NCBI GenBank assembly: GCA_016932385.1
Contig: JAFGCY010000100.1
Coordinates: 18,595 to 82,594, forward strand
Origin: a bacterium
Lineage (GTDB): Bacteria; 4484-113; JAFGCY01
Direction: 5' to 3'
DNA length: 64,000 bases
Shown piece after piece: positions 16,801 through 26,431 of this stretch (position 1 is its first letter; every line of letters begins with the position of its first letter). The notes beneath the pieces are model-generated. The model saw only the letters and a program-made list of their open reading frames with translations. It did not search any database and was not told where the DNA came from. The position numbers were made by a program, and so were the translations under genes.

Positions 16801-19086
16801 ATGAACAAGGCTGTCGAGACTGGCTGGGAGCCGGAGGCCGACCCGGAATTCGGCCAACGGCTGATTCCCTACTTGCTGAGGCGTTACCGCTGGCTGCTGG
16901 CCGGCTGCATCGTGCTGGGCTGCGTCGGCTTCGGGATCGCGTCCCTCGTCACGCCGGCCGCCTACAGTACGCGCGGCTCCCTGCATGTCACCAAAGGCTC
17001 ATCCACCGCGAGCATGCTCAACGGCTTGTCGCTGTTGAGCGGCAACGACGCGGGGCTCTGGGACGAGGTCCTGATCATCAAGAGCCGCGAGATCGGCTGG
17101 CCGGTGATCGAGGAGCTGGGCCTGCAAGCCGAGATCTACGATCCGGCCTGCCCGGACGCCTCCTGGCAGCGCGTCCTGGCCCGGTTCAACCGCAGCCCCG
17201 TAGCTTATACACGCGAGCAGGTCTACTCGCGGCTGGCGATCCGCGCTGTCGACGTCGACGAAAACGTGTTGAGCAAGACGACGGGCTGGCTCAGCGCGGA
17301 TGCCGCGGGTAACTGGCGCTTCAACGGCAAGCGCGGTTCCGCCGGCGAAGCGGTGGCGGGCTCGACCTACACGTTCACCCCCGAGTTCGGCGCCGCGCAT
17401 CGGGCCGGCAACCGCTACAAGGTCACGATCCTGCCCGACCACCTGGCCTGGGCGAAATTCAGCGGCCGGCTGTCCGTCAGCCCGGCCGCCGTGGGCTCGA
17501 ATATCATCAACGTGAAGTTCTCCCACCCCAATCCGGTGATCGCGCAGCAGGTCACGGACAAGGTGATCGAACGCTACCTGGACTACACGCGCACGATGAC
17601 CTTCGGCGATTTCGACCTGATGCTTGACTTCATCAATACCGAGACCGAGTCGACCACCGCGCGGCTGGACAGCCTGATGGCCGAACTGGCGGACTACCGC
17701 GAGGAGCACCAGGTCTATGCCGAGGCCGCCCAGGGGGCGACCGCCGTACAGTCGATGTCCGAGCTCAGCCTGGCCCGTGCCGACCAGCGGATCCAGCTGC
17801 GCCAGATCGACAACCTGCTGGGCCTGATCCGCACGCGCACGCCCGAGGAGGTCAACGCGACGATCCAGGCGCCGGCCACCAACCTGCCGCTGGAGCAGGA
17901 GCTGACCGGCCAGCTGGCCACGCTGGTCCAGAACCTGGACACGGCGCGCCAGACCAAGACCGAGGCGCACCCCGAGGTCATCGGGCTGGAGGACCAGATC
18001 GGCACGGTGCTGTCCCAGATCGAGGACAGCCTGACCACCTCGCGCCGCAATGTGGAACTGGCGATCGGCGGGCTGGACTCCAACATTTATCAACTGAAAT
18101 CCGAACTGGAATCGCTGCCCGAGGCCAGCGGCAAGATTGCGATGCTAATGGGCGAGATCGAGGCCGCGCAGCAGGTGCTGGCCCTGCTCAAGGAGCAGGA
18201 GGCCCAGACCAAGCTGCGCCGCGCCGGCACCAGCACCGAGGTCCGCGTACTCGACGCGCCGCCGATGCCCGCCAAGCGCGACTCGCCGCGGCTAAGTCGG
18301 GATCTGGCGCTGGGCTGCGCCGTCGGCGCGCTGGTCGGCGTACTGCTCTTGATGCTGGTCGAGGCGACGCGTAACAGTTTCCGCTCGTTGCGTGACCTGC
18401 GCACGGGCCTGGGGCTGAACCTGCTGGCCGCCCTGCCCGGGCCACCCAACCGGCGCCGCTGGGTACTCAGCGAAACCGATAACCAACTGGCGCAGCAGCT
18501 GATCCGGCTGCTCGACACCCCCGACCACGCGCTGGCATTGGTCCACCTGGGTAAGTACCCCAGCTACGACCTGTGCTGGGCGCTGTCGGCGCGCGTGGCC
18601 GGCGACGAGCGCCAGGCGCTGCTGATCGACGCCGACCTGCTGAATGCCGGGCTCAGCCGGGCCCTGAAGCAGCCCGAGGTCGCCGGCCTGCTGGAAGCGG
18701 CGGCCGACCCGGCGCGCCTGGGCGAACTGGCCGCCAACCTCGGCGAATCCCGGGCCGTACTGACGCCGGGCCAGAGCGGGACCGCCACGGACGGCCTGAC
18801 CGGCCTGCTGGCCGCCGCGGGCGAGCAGTTCTCGCGCACGCTGATCTGCCTGCCGGCGCCGAGCAAGTGGCTGGCGCGCGAGCTGTGGACGGGGCTGGGC
18901 GAAGTGATCCTGACCGTGCCGCAGTCCGGCGCCACCCGCGACGAGATCAAGGCGGCACTGGCCAAGCTCGGCGAGTTCGGGATCGGGGTGCGCGGCGTCG
19001 TCGTCACGAATTACTCCACCGCGCGCGACCCGCTGGGCCGCGAGGAGCTGCCGCAGGTCTCGGTCACCCCCGCGGGACGGATCTGA
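16801..19086 (+). CDS. Wzz/polysaccharide co-polymerase fused to a degenerate BY-kinase-like domain
   Basis: 761 residues. An N-terminal Wzz domain starts with a membrane helix at ~32-52, then a long periplasmic region with coiled coils and a second helix near 503-523, the usual chain-length-determinant topology. The last ~220 residues have the shape of a bacterial tyrosine autokinase: LFDAD-like ALLIDADLL matches Walker A', and GVRGVVVTNYS ends the fold. However, where Walker A (GEGKS/T) should be, the text is LVHLGKYPSYDLCWALS, and there is no C-terminal tyrosine cluster. The domain is therefore probably inactive as a kinase and structural. Its stop overlaps the start of the next gene (TGATG), an O-antigen ligase-like gene, so the two form one unit. 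Confidence 0.82.
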   Translation: MNKAVETGWEPEADPEFGQRLIPYLLRRYRWLLAGCIVLGCVGFGIASLVTPAAYSTRGSLHVTKGSSTASMLNGLSLLSGNDAGLWDEVLIIKSREIGWPVIEELGLQAEIYDPACPDASWQRVLARFNRSPVAYTREQVYSRLAIRAVDVDENVLSKTTGWLSADAAGNWRFNGKRGSAGEAVAGSTYTFTPEFGAAHRAGNRYKVTILPDHLAWAKFSGRLSVSPAAVGSNIINVKFSHPNPVIAQQVTDKVIERYLDYTRTMTFGDFDLMLDFINTETESTTARLDSLMAELADYREEHQVYAEAAQGATAVQSMSELSLARADQRIQLRQIDNLLGLIRTRTPEEVNATIQAPATNLPLEQELTGQLATLVQNLDTARQTKTEAHPEVIGLEDQIGTVLSQIEDSLTTSRRNVELAIGGLDSNIYQLKSELESLPEASGKIAMLMGEIEAAQQVLALLKEQEAQTKLRRAGTSTEVRVLDAPPMPAKRDSPRLSRDLALGCAVGALVGVLLLMLVEATRNSFRSLRDLRTGLGLNLLAALPGPPNRRRWVLSETDNQLAQQLIRLLDTPDHALALVHLGKYPSYDLCWALSARVAGDERQALLIDADLLNAGLSRALKQPEVAGLLEAAADPARLGELAANLGESRAVLTPGQSGTATDGLTGLLAAAGEQFSRTLICLPAPSKWLARELWTGLGEVILTVPQSGATRDEIKAALAKLGEFGIGVRGVVVTNYSTARDPLGREELPQVSVTPAGRI

Positions 19087-20462
19087 TGACGGGCCCCGCC
19101 GCCGCCAATGCCCGCAGTGACGACCGCCACGGCACGGACCTCTCAGCCGTGATCGGCCGCCTCGCAGTGAAAGCGCCGCGCGCCCTGTACTCGGCGGCCG
19201 GCACCGTGTTCTCGTTCGAAACGATCCTGGTGTTGTTCATGTTCGCCGGCGTCTATAAAGGCGATCCGCGCTTTGCCGGGCTGCCCTTCGACATCACCGC
19301 CGTCGCTTTCGCGCTCAGCGTGCTGACCGGCCTCTACCTGCTCTGGCGGAACGGCTTCACGCTGGTGCGCTATTCCGCCCAGGTGCTCTGGCTCTACGGC
19401 GCCTTCACGGCCTGGGCGCTGATCACGCTGGCCTGGACGCCCAGCCACGACTACGCCCAGGACAAGGCGCTGTTCCTCTGCACCCTGATCTTCTGGCCCC
19501 TGGCGGCCGGCGCGCTGATCATCGCGCCCCGCCCCGTCCGCTGGCGCCGCTTCTTCCTGGTGCTGTTGCTGTTCGCGGGCTGGATTGCCGTGGAGAGCCT
19601 CCTGTACTTTGCAATCAACACGCTGTTGGGCAGGCGCTTCGCCTTCGTCCATGCCTTAAGTGGCACGTATCTGTCGCTGGGCCGCGTTATCGGGCCCGGC
19701 CTGCTGGTAATCGCCGCCGTGGTGCTGTTCGTCCGCACGCGCTGGTGGCAGAAGCTCCTCCTGGCCGGCTTGGCCGTCGGTTTCCTCGGTGTACTGATGG
19801 TGCTGGGCGGGCGCACCCCCCTCGTCGCCGCGGTGCTCTCCTGCTGCATCCTGCTGCTCGGATTGCGGCCGCGCCTGGCCCGCACGCCGCTGGAGCTCTT
19901 GGGCCAGTTCACCCTGGTTGTCATCGGCATCGCCGCGCTGGCCGCCCTGGTCGGCTACGTTGCCGGCGCCGAGGTCTACGAGCTGCCGGCCTCACTCAAA
20001 CGCCTGATGCTGCTGTTCGAGGGCACGATCCCCACCAACCGCCGCTTCGAGCACTACGCCCTAACGTTTATCCACCTCGACAACAACCCCTGGCTGGGCC
20101 AAGGGCTGGGCAGCTGGCCGGTGGTCGTCGGCATCGGCGATTACCGCGCCTATCCGCATAACATCCTGCTCGAGATCTGGTTCGAGCTGGGCCTGGTCGG
20201 CCTGGCGTTGTTCAGCACGCTGATCGCGCTGGCCCTGGCCGCCCTGGGCCCGTTCAAGCGCCTGCGCACCTCGCCGTATGCGCTCTTGGCCCTGGCGCTG
20301 TTCGTCAACGCGTTCTTAAACGCAATGGTCTCGGGCGATCTCAACGACAACCGCCCCGTGTTCGCCATGCTGGGCTTATGTCTGTTAGCCGGATCGGCCT
20401 ACGCGGAGCAGCGCGCCACGCCCCCGGCGCAAGCAGCTCAGTCCGCCGCCAACAGCTCCTGA
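19086..20462 (+). CDS. O-antigen ligase/polymerase family membrane protein (Wzy/WaaL-like)
   Basis: 458 residues from the ATG overlapping the wzz-like stop. About 10-12 membrane helices are visible. The large periplasmic loop holds RRFEHYALTFIHLDNNPWLGQGLGSWP in family terms: the NPxxGxG signature is followed by PHNILLEIWFELGLVGL, the typical Wzy/WaaL C-terminal motif. Such proteins either polymerise repeat units or ligate glycans. Next to a Wzx flippase and a Wzz protein, a polymerase role is most likely. The final 25 bp overlap the convergent glycosyltransferase gene. Confidence 0.85.
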   Translation: MTGPAAANARSDDRHGTDLSAVIGRLAVKAPRALYSAAGTVFSFETILVLFMFAGVYKGDPRFAGLPFDITAVAFALSVLTGLYLLWRNGFTLVRYSAQVLWLYGAFTAWALITLAWTPSHDYAQDKALFLCTLIFWPLAAGALIIAPRPVRWRRFFLVLLLFAGWIAVESLLYFAINTLLGRRFAFVHALSGTYLSLGRVIGPGLLVIAAVVLFVRTRWWQKLLLAGLAVGFLGVLMVLGGRTPLVAAVLSCCILLLGLRPRLARTPLELLGQFTLVVIGIAALAALVGYVAGAEVYELPASLKRLMLLFEGTIPTNRRFEHYALTFIHLDNNPWLGQGLGSWPVVVGIGDYRAYPHNILLEIWFELGLVGLALFSTLIALALAALGPFKRLRTSPYALLALALFVNAFLNAMVSGDLNDNRPVFAMLGLCLLAGSAYAEQRATPPAQAAQSAANSS

Positions 20463-21556
20463 TAGAGCCCGAGCAGCTTCACCTCTTCGGTTCGCCAGGA
20501 ATAGTGTTCACGCACGGCCTGCTGCCCTCGTTCACCCATCTCGACCGCGATCGCGGGGTTGTCCAGCAGTTGCCGCAGGGCCGCGGCGGCCTGGGCGGGG
20601 TCGGCGGGATCGACGCAGAACCCGCAGCGCGCCCCGTCGACGATGTTGCGGTAGAGCGGGAAGCCGCTGACCACCACCGGCAGCCCCAACCCCATGTACT
20701 CGAACAGCTTCGTCGGGTAGCTCTCGCGGTAGTTGGGAATGTCGGCCAGGAGCGCCAGCCCGCCGCGGCAGCCGGCCAGCACGCGCCAGGCCTCGCGCGG
20801 CTCCAGCCGGCCGTGGAAACGCACGCCGCTGAGTCCCAGCCGCGCCACCTCCGCTGCCAGCTCCGCGCGGTGCTCGGCCGTCGCCGGGCCGATGCACTCT
20901 AAGGCCACCGCGCGCCCCTCCGCCTGCAGGATCGCCAGCGCCTGCAGCATCACCCGGCTCCCGCGCAGCCTGGTCACGCTGCCCAGGTAACCGACCGCCG
21001 GCGGCTCCGTCTTAGCTGTCGCGATCCGCGCCAGTTCCTCCAGCCGCGGCAGGTTCTCCACCACCACGCCGCGCCGGATCCACGGGTACTCGCGCGCATA
21101 GGACTGCTCGGCGAACACCACCGCCAGGCCGCGCAGCCAGCGCCTCAGGCCCCAGCCCACGCCCAGGGACACCAGCGGCCTAAGCGCCGCCGGCAGCCAC
21201 GGCTTGGTCAGCATGTCGCGCACGACGTTTTCGTGCATGTCGTAGATTACGCGCTTCCCGCGCTTCGCCAGCTGCGCCATTTTCGGTAGCAACTCCGGAT
21301 CGTGGGCGTGGTAGATGTCCGCGTCCTCCACCCGGCAGCGCTCCCAGGCCAACCGCGTCAGCCGCGTCATACGGTCGCGCCGGTCCGTGGGCGCCGGCAG
21401 CGCGCGCACCTCGATCCCGTCCACCGTCTCGTCGCAGTCGTGCTGCGCGATCAGCACCACGCGATAGCCGGCCTGGCGCAGCGACGCGCACTCCTTATAG
21501 AAGATGCGGCTGTCCTTCAGCGGATGCACGGTGGTCACATGCACGACGGTGGTCAT
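20438..21556 (-). CDS. Glycosyltransferase, GT-B fold (family 4-like)
   Basis: The start is ATG 21556, which overlaps the upstream stop in an ATGA. A longer in-frame extension exists but lacks sense as protein. 372 residues. N-terminal VVHVTTVHPLKDSRIFYKE and VIYDMHENV are typical of GT4 enzymes, with YLGSVTRLRGS opening the C-terminal domain and NYRESYPTKLFEYMGLG giving the EX7E-type donor-binding motif. It should add one sugar to the lipid-linked repeat unit on the cytoplasmic face. The donor is unknown. It is the last of a three-gene minus-strand unit. Confidence 0.85.
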   Translation of the reverse strand: MTTVVHVTTVHPLKDSRIFYKECASLRQAGYRVVLIAQHDCDETVDGIEVRALPAPTDRRDRMTRLTRLAWERCRVEDADIYHAHDPELLPKMAQLAKRGKRVIYDMHENVVRDMLTKPWLPAALRPLVSLGVGWGLRRWLRGLAVVFAEQSYAREYPWIRRGVVVENLPRLEELARIATAKTEPPAVGYLGSVTRLRGSRVMLQALAILQAEGRAVALECIGPATAEHRAELAAEVARLGLSGVRFHGRLEPREAWRVLAGCRGGLALLADIPNYRESYPTKLFEYMGLGLPVVVSGFPLYRNIVDGARCGFCVDPADPAQAAAALRQLLDNPAIAVEMGERGQQAVREHYSWRTEEVKLLGLYQELLAAD

Positions 21557-22767
21557 CGGCCCGGCTCCGGGTGCGGCGCCACCGCCAGCTCGATCCGGTC
21601 GACCTCGCGCTTGACCCGCTCCTGCCACGGCGAGAAATGCTCATGGGCCGCGATCCGCGCCCGTGCGCAAACCTTCTCCAGCAGACCCGGCTCCTTGAGC
21701 AGCCGGTGCACGGCCGCCGCGGCGGCCTTCAGGTCGGCGGCCAGGAAGCCGGAGTCGCCGTCCCGAATGATGTGGCTGAGCGTCCCGTCGTCCAGCGTGA
21801 TCAACGGCACGCCTGCCGCCAAGCACTCGATCGCCACGTTGCCCAGGTTGCTGACGTCGTAGAACGACAGCGCCGCGAGGCACTGGTCGTATTGCGCGTA
21901 CAGCTCGCGCCGGCTGAGCGGGCCGAGGAAATCGATGTACGGCCCCAGCCCGTGCTTGGTGATGATCACGTCAATCTCGCGCCGGTAGGTCTCGTCGTAG
22001 ATGTGCCCGGCCAGCTTCAGCTTCACCGGCGGCGGCCCGTTCACCGCCAGCAGGCGCAGCAGATCGACCGCCAGGTGCTGCCGCTTAAAGCGGTCGATCC
22101 GTCCGGGGTAAAGCAGAAACGGCTCGGTGAAGCGCTGGTCGACCCGCCCGTGCTCCACCGGGAAATCGACGCCGTTGGACCAGAACAGGAATTCGGTCCG
22201 CGGGTTGCCGATGTGCGTAAAAACGCGGTCGCCGCGGGAGCCGTCGTTGGTAACCAGCAAAAACGACTTGGGCAGGCTGAAGGCCATGTAGTGCAGCGCG
22301 TGGCGGCTGAAAATCGCGGCCCGCTGCAGCGGATTCAGCGGCCGGTCGGAGAACTCGCGCGTGAAGTAGGAGATGCCGTACAAGCGCTGGCCGCAGGGCA
22401 CCTGCCGGTTGTTGGCCGCCAGCACGCCCAGGGTACCCAGCGTACCCTGGCCGTAGACGAAGTTGTAGCCGCCTTGCTCGATCCGGCGCCGCGCCCGTTG
22501 CCACAACGATCCCAGCCGGCCCAGGCTGCCCGTCCCCACGGTCGCGGCGGCCGGCACCAGCGTGAATTGCTCCGGCTTGAGCCACTTGACGCCGAGGTTG
22601 AGCCGCCGGCCCGCCGGCGCATAGACCAGCAGGTCGACCTGATGTCCCCGCTCCACCAACTCCCGGAGCGGGCGGAAGAACGCGGGCATCCCGCGCGGCG
22701 GCTGGCCGTCGAACAGCACGTCCGCCAGGCCGGACCACAGCCCCGTGACATAGAGCAGCTTAAGCAT
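21553..22767 (-). CDS. Glycosyltransferase, GT-B fold
   Basis: The ATG at 22767 gives MLKLLYVTGLWSG, a natural GT-B N terminus, and overlaps the upstream gene by 8 nt. 404 residues. The C-terminal half contains LLYPGRIDRFKRQH (GT4 domain opening) and SNLGNVAIECLAAGVPLI, which corresponds to the donor-binding loop. The N-terminal glycine-rich motif is less standard than in its neighbour. It is coupled by ATGA overlap to the following glycosyltransferase. It is presumed to build the same repeat unit; specificity is not predictable. Confidence 0.82.
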   Translation of the reverse strand: MLKLLYVTGLWSGLADVLFDGQPPRGMPAFFRPLRELVERGHQVDLLVYAPAGRRLNLGVKWLKPEQFTLVPAAATVGTGSLGRLGSLWQRARRRIEQGGYNFVYGQGTLGTLGVLAANNRQVPCGQRLYGISYFTREFSDRPLNPLQRAAIFSRHALHYMAFSLPKSFLLVTNDGSRGDRVFTHIGNPRTEFLFWSNGVDFPVEHGRVDQRFTEPFLLYPGRIDRFKRQHLAVDLLRLLAVNGPPPVKLKLAGHIYDETYRREIDVIITKHGLGPYIDFLGPLSRRELYAQYDQCLAALSFYDVSNLGNVAIECLAAGVPLITLDDGTLSHIIRDGDSGFLAADLKAAAAAVHRLLKEPGLLEKVCARARIAAHEHFSPWQERVKREVDRIELAVAPHPEPGR

Positions 22768-23377
22768 CGCCCGTGCCACCCGCCACAGCTCCTGATTCGC
22801 CCTCGCCGGCCTGCTCCTCGATCAGCTGGCTGACCCGCGCCGGCACGCCGACCAGCACCACGTTGCCCTTCTTGTAGCTGCGTCCCACCACCGAACCCGC
22901 GGCGACCACCGTGTTCGGCCCCAGTTCGACGCCGGGCAGGATCACGGCGTTCATGCCGATCCAGCAGCGCTCGCCGAGCACCACATCCCGCGGCTCAAGA
23001 TGCACGTCTGGGTTGCGCGGGTCGTGATTGGTGGTGATGATCCCGACGTTGGGCGCGATGTAGGTACCACGGCCGATCGTGATCTTGCCGCCGGCCGAAT
23101 TGGAGTAATAGCAGCCCGGCGACTGGAAATTGTTCAGGTCGTCCGGATCGAACTCGATATTCTGAGGATTGAGGATCTTCGTAAACGGCGTGACCGGCCA
23201 GGGCACGTGCCGGTTGAAGCCCAGCACTTTCTGCAACCAGAGGCCCTGCCAGGCCCAGCGCCAGCCGTTGTGGCTCTTTGTGAAGTGCCGGCCGCGCAGA
23301 TAGCGCCGCGGCCAGGCCATGCGGCAGACCAGCCGCACGAACGGCATCGCCATCGCAACTAGCGCGCGCCTGAACAT
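22760..23377 (-). CDS. Hexapeptide-repeat O-acyltransferase
   Basis: 205 residues if started at MFRRALVAMAM (23377); an alternative ATG at 23431 adds 18 residues of low-complexity sequence. The beta-helix repeats are seen in ITIGRGTYIAPNVGII, VVLGERCWIGMNAVIL and LGPNTVVAAGSVV, with the catalytic-type His in TTNHDP. This resembles the WcaF/LacA/CysE-like acetyltransferases that decorate polysaccharides. It is the first gene of the three-gene unit with the two glycosyltransferases, so it probably acylates a sugar of the repeat unit. Confidence 0.8.
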   Translation of the reverse strand: MFRRALVAMAMPFVRLVCRMAWPRRYLRGRHFTKSHNGWRWAWQGLWLQKVLGFNRHVPWPVTPFTKILNPQNIEFDPDDLNNFQSPGCYYSNSAGGKITIGRGTYIAPNVGIITTNHDPRNPDVHLEPRDVVLGERCWIGMNAVILPGVELGPNTVVAAGSVVGRSYKKGNVVLVGVPARVSQLIEEQAGEGESGAVAGGTGDA

Positions 23378-23486
23378 AGGCCCTGCCCGCCGGGGCGCTG
23401 ACTCGCCGCCGGCTGGCGCCAATCTTAACATCTCGCGGTGGTTTATGCCCGCGGCCGGGAGCCGGCTGGAGTGCGGACCGGTACTT

Positions 23487-23495
23487 GGCTATAAT
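23487..23495 (+). promoter_or_regulatory. -10 element (TGGCTATAAT context) before the GT4 gene
   Basis: TATAAT at 23490-23495 sits 30 nt before the ATG at 23526. The 12-nt string GCTATAATTAAT around it is repeated before the gene at 34389, which supports a real promoter element. No good -35 is visible. Confidence 0.55.
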
Positions 23496-23525
23496 TAATC
23501 CCGCGCGCACAGGTTGTGATCCGTC

Positions 23526-24806
23526 ATGCATCTACTCGTCATCTTCATGTATTACCTGCGTCCCGGAGATCCCGGGATCAAGCGCTTCAACGAATTCTGT
23601 CAGCTCTGGGCGAACGAGCACGGGCTGCGCGTGACGGTCCTGACCGGCCAGGTGCATTACAATACGGGCCGGGTCTATCCCGACTTGGCCGGCCAGCAGA
23701 TGGTGCGCGAGGACGACGGGCCCGTCGAGGTCTACCGCATCGCCAGCCCCAACACCTTCCGCCGCGGCTATTCCGGCCGCGCGCTGAGCCAACTCGGCTG
23801 GGCCAGCAATGTGCGCCGCTACTTCAGCCAGCTGGACAAGCCCGACCTGGTGCTCGGCGTCTCCGCGCCCCTCTGGGTCGGCTGGCCGACTGTCTCGGCC
23901 CACCGGCGCTGGCGGGTGCCGGCGATCATGGAGATCCGCGACCTTTGGCCCGAGGCGATCGTGCGGATGGGTATCGCCCCGGCCTGGCATCCGGCGATCC
24001 TGGCGATGGGTGCCCTGGAGCGCTGGATCTACAAAAACGTCGAGCACGTGGTGACGATCTTCGAGGGCCAGCGCCAGAACATCGCCGAGCGCAACCTCAA
24101 AGCGCTCAGCGACATGACGGTGGTCCCGCACGGCGTGCAGCTCGACCGTTACGACAACGTGCCCGCCGGTACGCGCGAGCGCGTCCGCGGCCAGCTGGGG
24201 CTCAACGGCCGCCACAAGATCGTGATGTACGCCGGCAGCCACGGCCCGCTCTACCACCTGTCCACGCTGGTCGACGTCGCGGAACGACTCAGCGGCCGCG
24301 AGGACATCCAGTTCATCAGCATCGGCGAGGGCTGGGAGCGCCAGCGGCTGATCAGGGATGTCGAGCAGCGCGGGCTGAAGAACATCCGCTTTTTAGGGCC
24401 GGTGCCCTCCAGCGAGGTGCCCGCCTACCTCAGCGCCGCCGACATCGCCTGCAGCGTCGTCAACACCAAGTCGCTGACCGGCTGGAACGAGCGCACCAGC
24501 GGCACGTTCAGAAACGCGCTCTTTGACTACGCCGCGGCGCGGCTGCCGGTGGTTTTCAACGATCCCGGTTATACCGTCCACGAGGTGCAGGACCGCGCCC
24601 AGGGCGGGCTTTACGCCCCCACGGACGACGGGCCGGAGCTGATGGCGGAGCGGATCCAGTACCTCGCCGACCACACCGACGAGGCGCGGCAGATGGGCGA
24701 GAACAACTACCGCGAGATCGCCGTGCGCTACAACCGCCGCAAGATGGCCCAGGTTTACGTGGAGCTGATGCAGCAGCTGATTGAACGGCACCAGCCCGCC
24801 CGTTAG
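23526..24806 (+). CDS. Glycosyltransferase family 4 (WbuB-like)
   Basis: 426 residues. MHLLVIFMYYLRPGDPGIKRF is a characteristic WbuB-like N terminus when read in parts: a beta strand, then PGDPGIKRF. VPAIMEIRDLWPEAIV, VVPHGVQLDRYDN and VMYAGSHGPLYHLSTL follow the GT4 pattern, and GTFRNALFDYAAARLPVV provides the donor-binding region. WbuB-like enzymes transfer FucNAc or related amino sugars, but the exact donor is only an inference. It is transcribed alone on the plus strand, with its last 4 bases overlapping the convergent gene at 24803. Confidence 0.87.
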   Translation: MHLLVIFMYYLRPGDPGIKRFNEFCQLWANEHGLRVTVLTGQVHYNTGRVYPDLAGQQMVREDDGPVEVYRIASPNTFRRGYSGRALSQLGWASNVRRYFSQLDKPDLVLGVSAPLWVGWPTVSAHRRWRVPAIMEIRDLWPEAIVRMGIAPAWHPAILAMGALERWIYKNVEHVVTIFEGQRQNIAERNLKALSDMTVVPHGVQLDRYDNVPAGTRERVRGQLGLNGRHKIVMYAGSHGPLYHLSTLVDVAERLSGREDIQFISIGEGWERQRLIRDVEQRGLKNIRFLGPVPSSEVPAYLSAADIACSVVNTKSLTGWNERTSGTFRNALFDYAAARLPVVFNDPGYTVHEVQDRAQGGLYAPTDDGPELMAERIQYLADHTDEARQMGENNYREIAVRYNRRKMAQVYVELMQQLIERHQPAR

Positions 24807-26431
24807 CGGCGCCTGAACTCGATCTCCCCCAGCCACTCCATTGCCAGGAACGTGTTGATATTGGCGCGCCCGCGATAGTGCTTAAGGAAGTCGCGCCAAC
24901 GGACCAAGCCGTGCCAGGCTAGCGGATGCGAGTGATACTGCACCAGCGCCCGCACCAGGTTATACGCGCGCTTCAGCGCTGGTTTACCCCGCGCGGCCCG
25001 CCGGACCGGCGCCGCGGCCGCCTGCGCCACCGCCCCGCCCAGCCGCCGGCGGTCGGGCAGCACGGACTCACCCAGGACCTCGCGCGACAGCCGCGCGTTG
25101 TACAGTGTGGACAGGCGCCGGTTGAGACGGTAAGCCGTCGGCACGCGGTACCAGTAGTCCAGGTTGGCGTAGTCCCACAGTGGCAGCCACCAGTCCAATC
25201 CCCAGTATTCGTACGCGCGCATCGAGTTGGTGATGAACTTGGCCTGGCGCTCGGTCATCGACCACGACTCGCCCAGGGCCGCGGAGGAGGAGTACTGCGA
25301 CAGGTCGCCAAGACTGGCCAGCACGCGCGCGCTCAGCTGCTCGGCCAGGTCCGGCGGCTCCATGGCCCACTCGCGCAACACGTAATGCAGCTGGACCAGG
25401 GCGCGGGCAACGGCGTCCGGATCACAGCGGTCCTCCTGAAACGCCGGCCAGTCCGGCGGCGTCGGCTTGGGCCGGCTGAAGCACTCCGCGGCGTGCCCCG
25501 GCGCGACCACGGCATCGCGGACGATCCGGCCGCTTTTAATCAACTCGCCCACCGCTGGCCAGTCCTGGAATACCGGCAATGACGCCAGATTGTCACTGTA
25601 GTCGTAATACTGAGCGCGCTCGGCGCTGTTGAACCACTGCCGCCAACGGGCGGCGGTGTAGCGGACAAAGGCCCAGCTGATACCCAGCCGCCGCGCCAGC
25701 CGCTCGCCGCTATGGGCGTCGGGGTTGCCCGGCACACCGTAGGAGAACCCCAGGATGTTTTCGTAGCCCGCGCGCCTCAGCGCCATTACGATCCGCCCGG
25801 AATCGACCCCGCCGGTCAGGGGCACGACGATCTGGCGCCCGCCGGCGTACTCGACCAGCCGCGCGGTCAGCTCGCGCACCACCACGTCCAGTTCGTCCAG
25901 CAGCTGTTCGTCGCCCGGATCGTCGATCACCTCATGCACGTAGCGGTAGTAGTACCCCGTCTCGCAATGCCAGCCGTCTGATGCCGGCTTGGCCGTCAGC
26001 AACTCGGCGCAGCGCAGCTGGCGGATCTCCGGATGCAGGGTCTCGCTGCCGGTGACGTAACCCGCCAGGCGGAAGTCCAGTAGCGCGGCGGGCGCGGGCT
26101 TGGCCGGGCCGAGCCGGTCGGCGATCCAGTTTGCATCGTCGCTGAGATACAGCGCGCCGCCACGTTGGGCGTACAGCAGCGGGATCGAGCGCGCGCGGTC
26201 GGTGGCGGCCATGACCGCGCCGTCCGGCAGCCGTAGCACCGTGGCGAAGCAGCCGTTGGCAGTCTTAAGCAGCGTGACGAGCTCTTCGCGCGAGGCAATC
26301 CGCGTGAGCCGCCGGGCCAGTTGTGCCGGCCGGTGTAAGATGCCGTCGATAAAAGCCGAACCCCGTACGGCCGCGCTGCCATCCTCCGTCCAGCGTTGCG
26401 GGCGCAGATGGATGCAAAGCCCGTCGTTCAC
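24803..26431 (-). CDS. Asparagine-synthetase-like protein without N-terminal Cys (copy 2 of pair)
   Basis: 542 residues. The N-terminal ~190 residues have the class II glutaminase fold outline (GCFATVLRLPDGAVM, ARSIPLLYAQ, LYLSDDANWIA), but the protein starts MNDGLC, with no Cys at position 2, the nucleophile of true glutaminases. The PP-loop is VPLTGGVDSGR (near residue 205), close to the SGGxDS consensus for ATP-dependent adenylation. The C-terminal half (FITNSMRAYEYWGLDWWLP, HPLAWHG, HYRGRANINTFLA) is shared with the upstream gene. It could amidate a carboxylate using ammonia, or act like the Cys-less beta-lactam synthetases. Its position suggests action on a uronic acid. The start overlaps the upstream stop (ATGA). 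Confidence 0.75.
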   Translation of the reverse strand: MNDGLCIHLRPQRWTEDGSAAVRGSAFIDGILHRPAQLARRLTRIASREELVTLLKTANGCFATVLRLPDGAVMAATDRARSIPLLYAQRGGALYLSDDANWIADRLGPAKPAPAALLDFRLAGYVTGSETLHPEIRQLRCAELLTAKPASDGWHCETGYYYRYVHEVIDDPGDEQLLDELDVVVRELTARLVEYAGGRQIVVPLTGGVDSGRIVMALRRAGYENILGFSYGVPGNPDAHSGERLARRLGISWAFVRYTAARWRQWFNSAERAQYYDYSDNLASLPVFQDWPAVGELIKSGRIVRDAVVAPGHAAECFSRPKPTPPDWPAFQEDRCDPDAVARALVQLHYVLREWAMEPPDLAEQLSARVLASLGDLSQYSSSAALGESWSMTERQAKFITNSMRAYEYWGLDWWLPLWDYANLDYWYRVPTAYRLNRRLSTLYNARLSREVLGESVLPDRRRLGGAVAQAAAAPVRRAARGKPALKRAYNLVRALVQYHSHPLAWHGLVRWRDFLKHYRGRANINTFLAMEWLGEIEFRRR

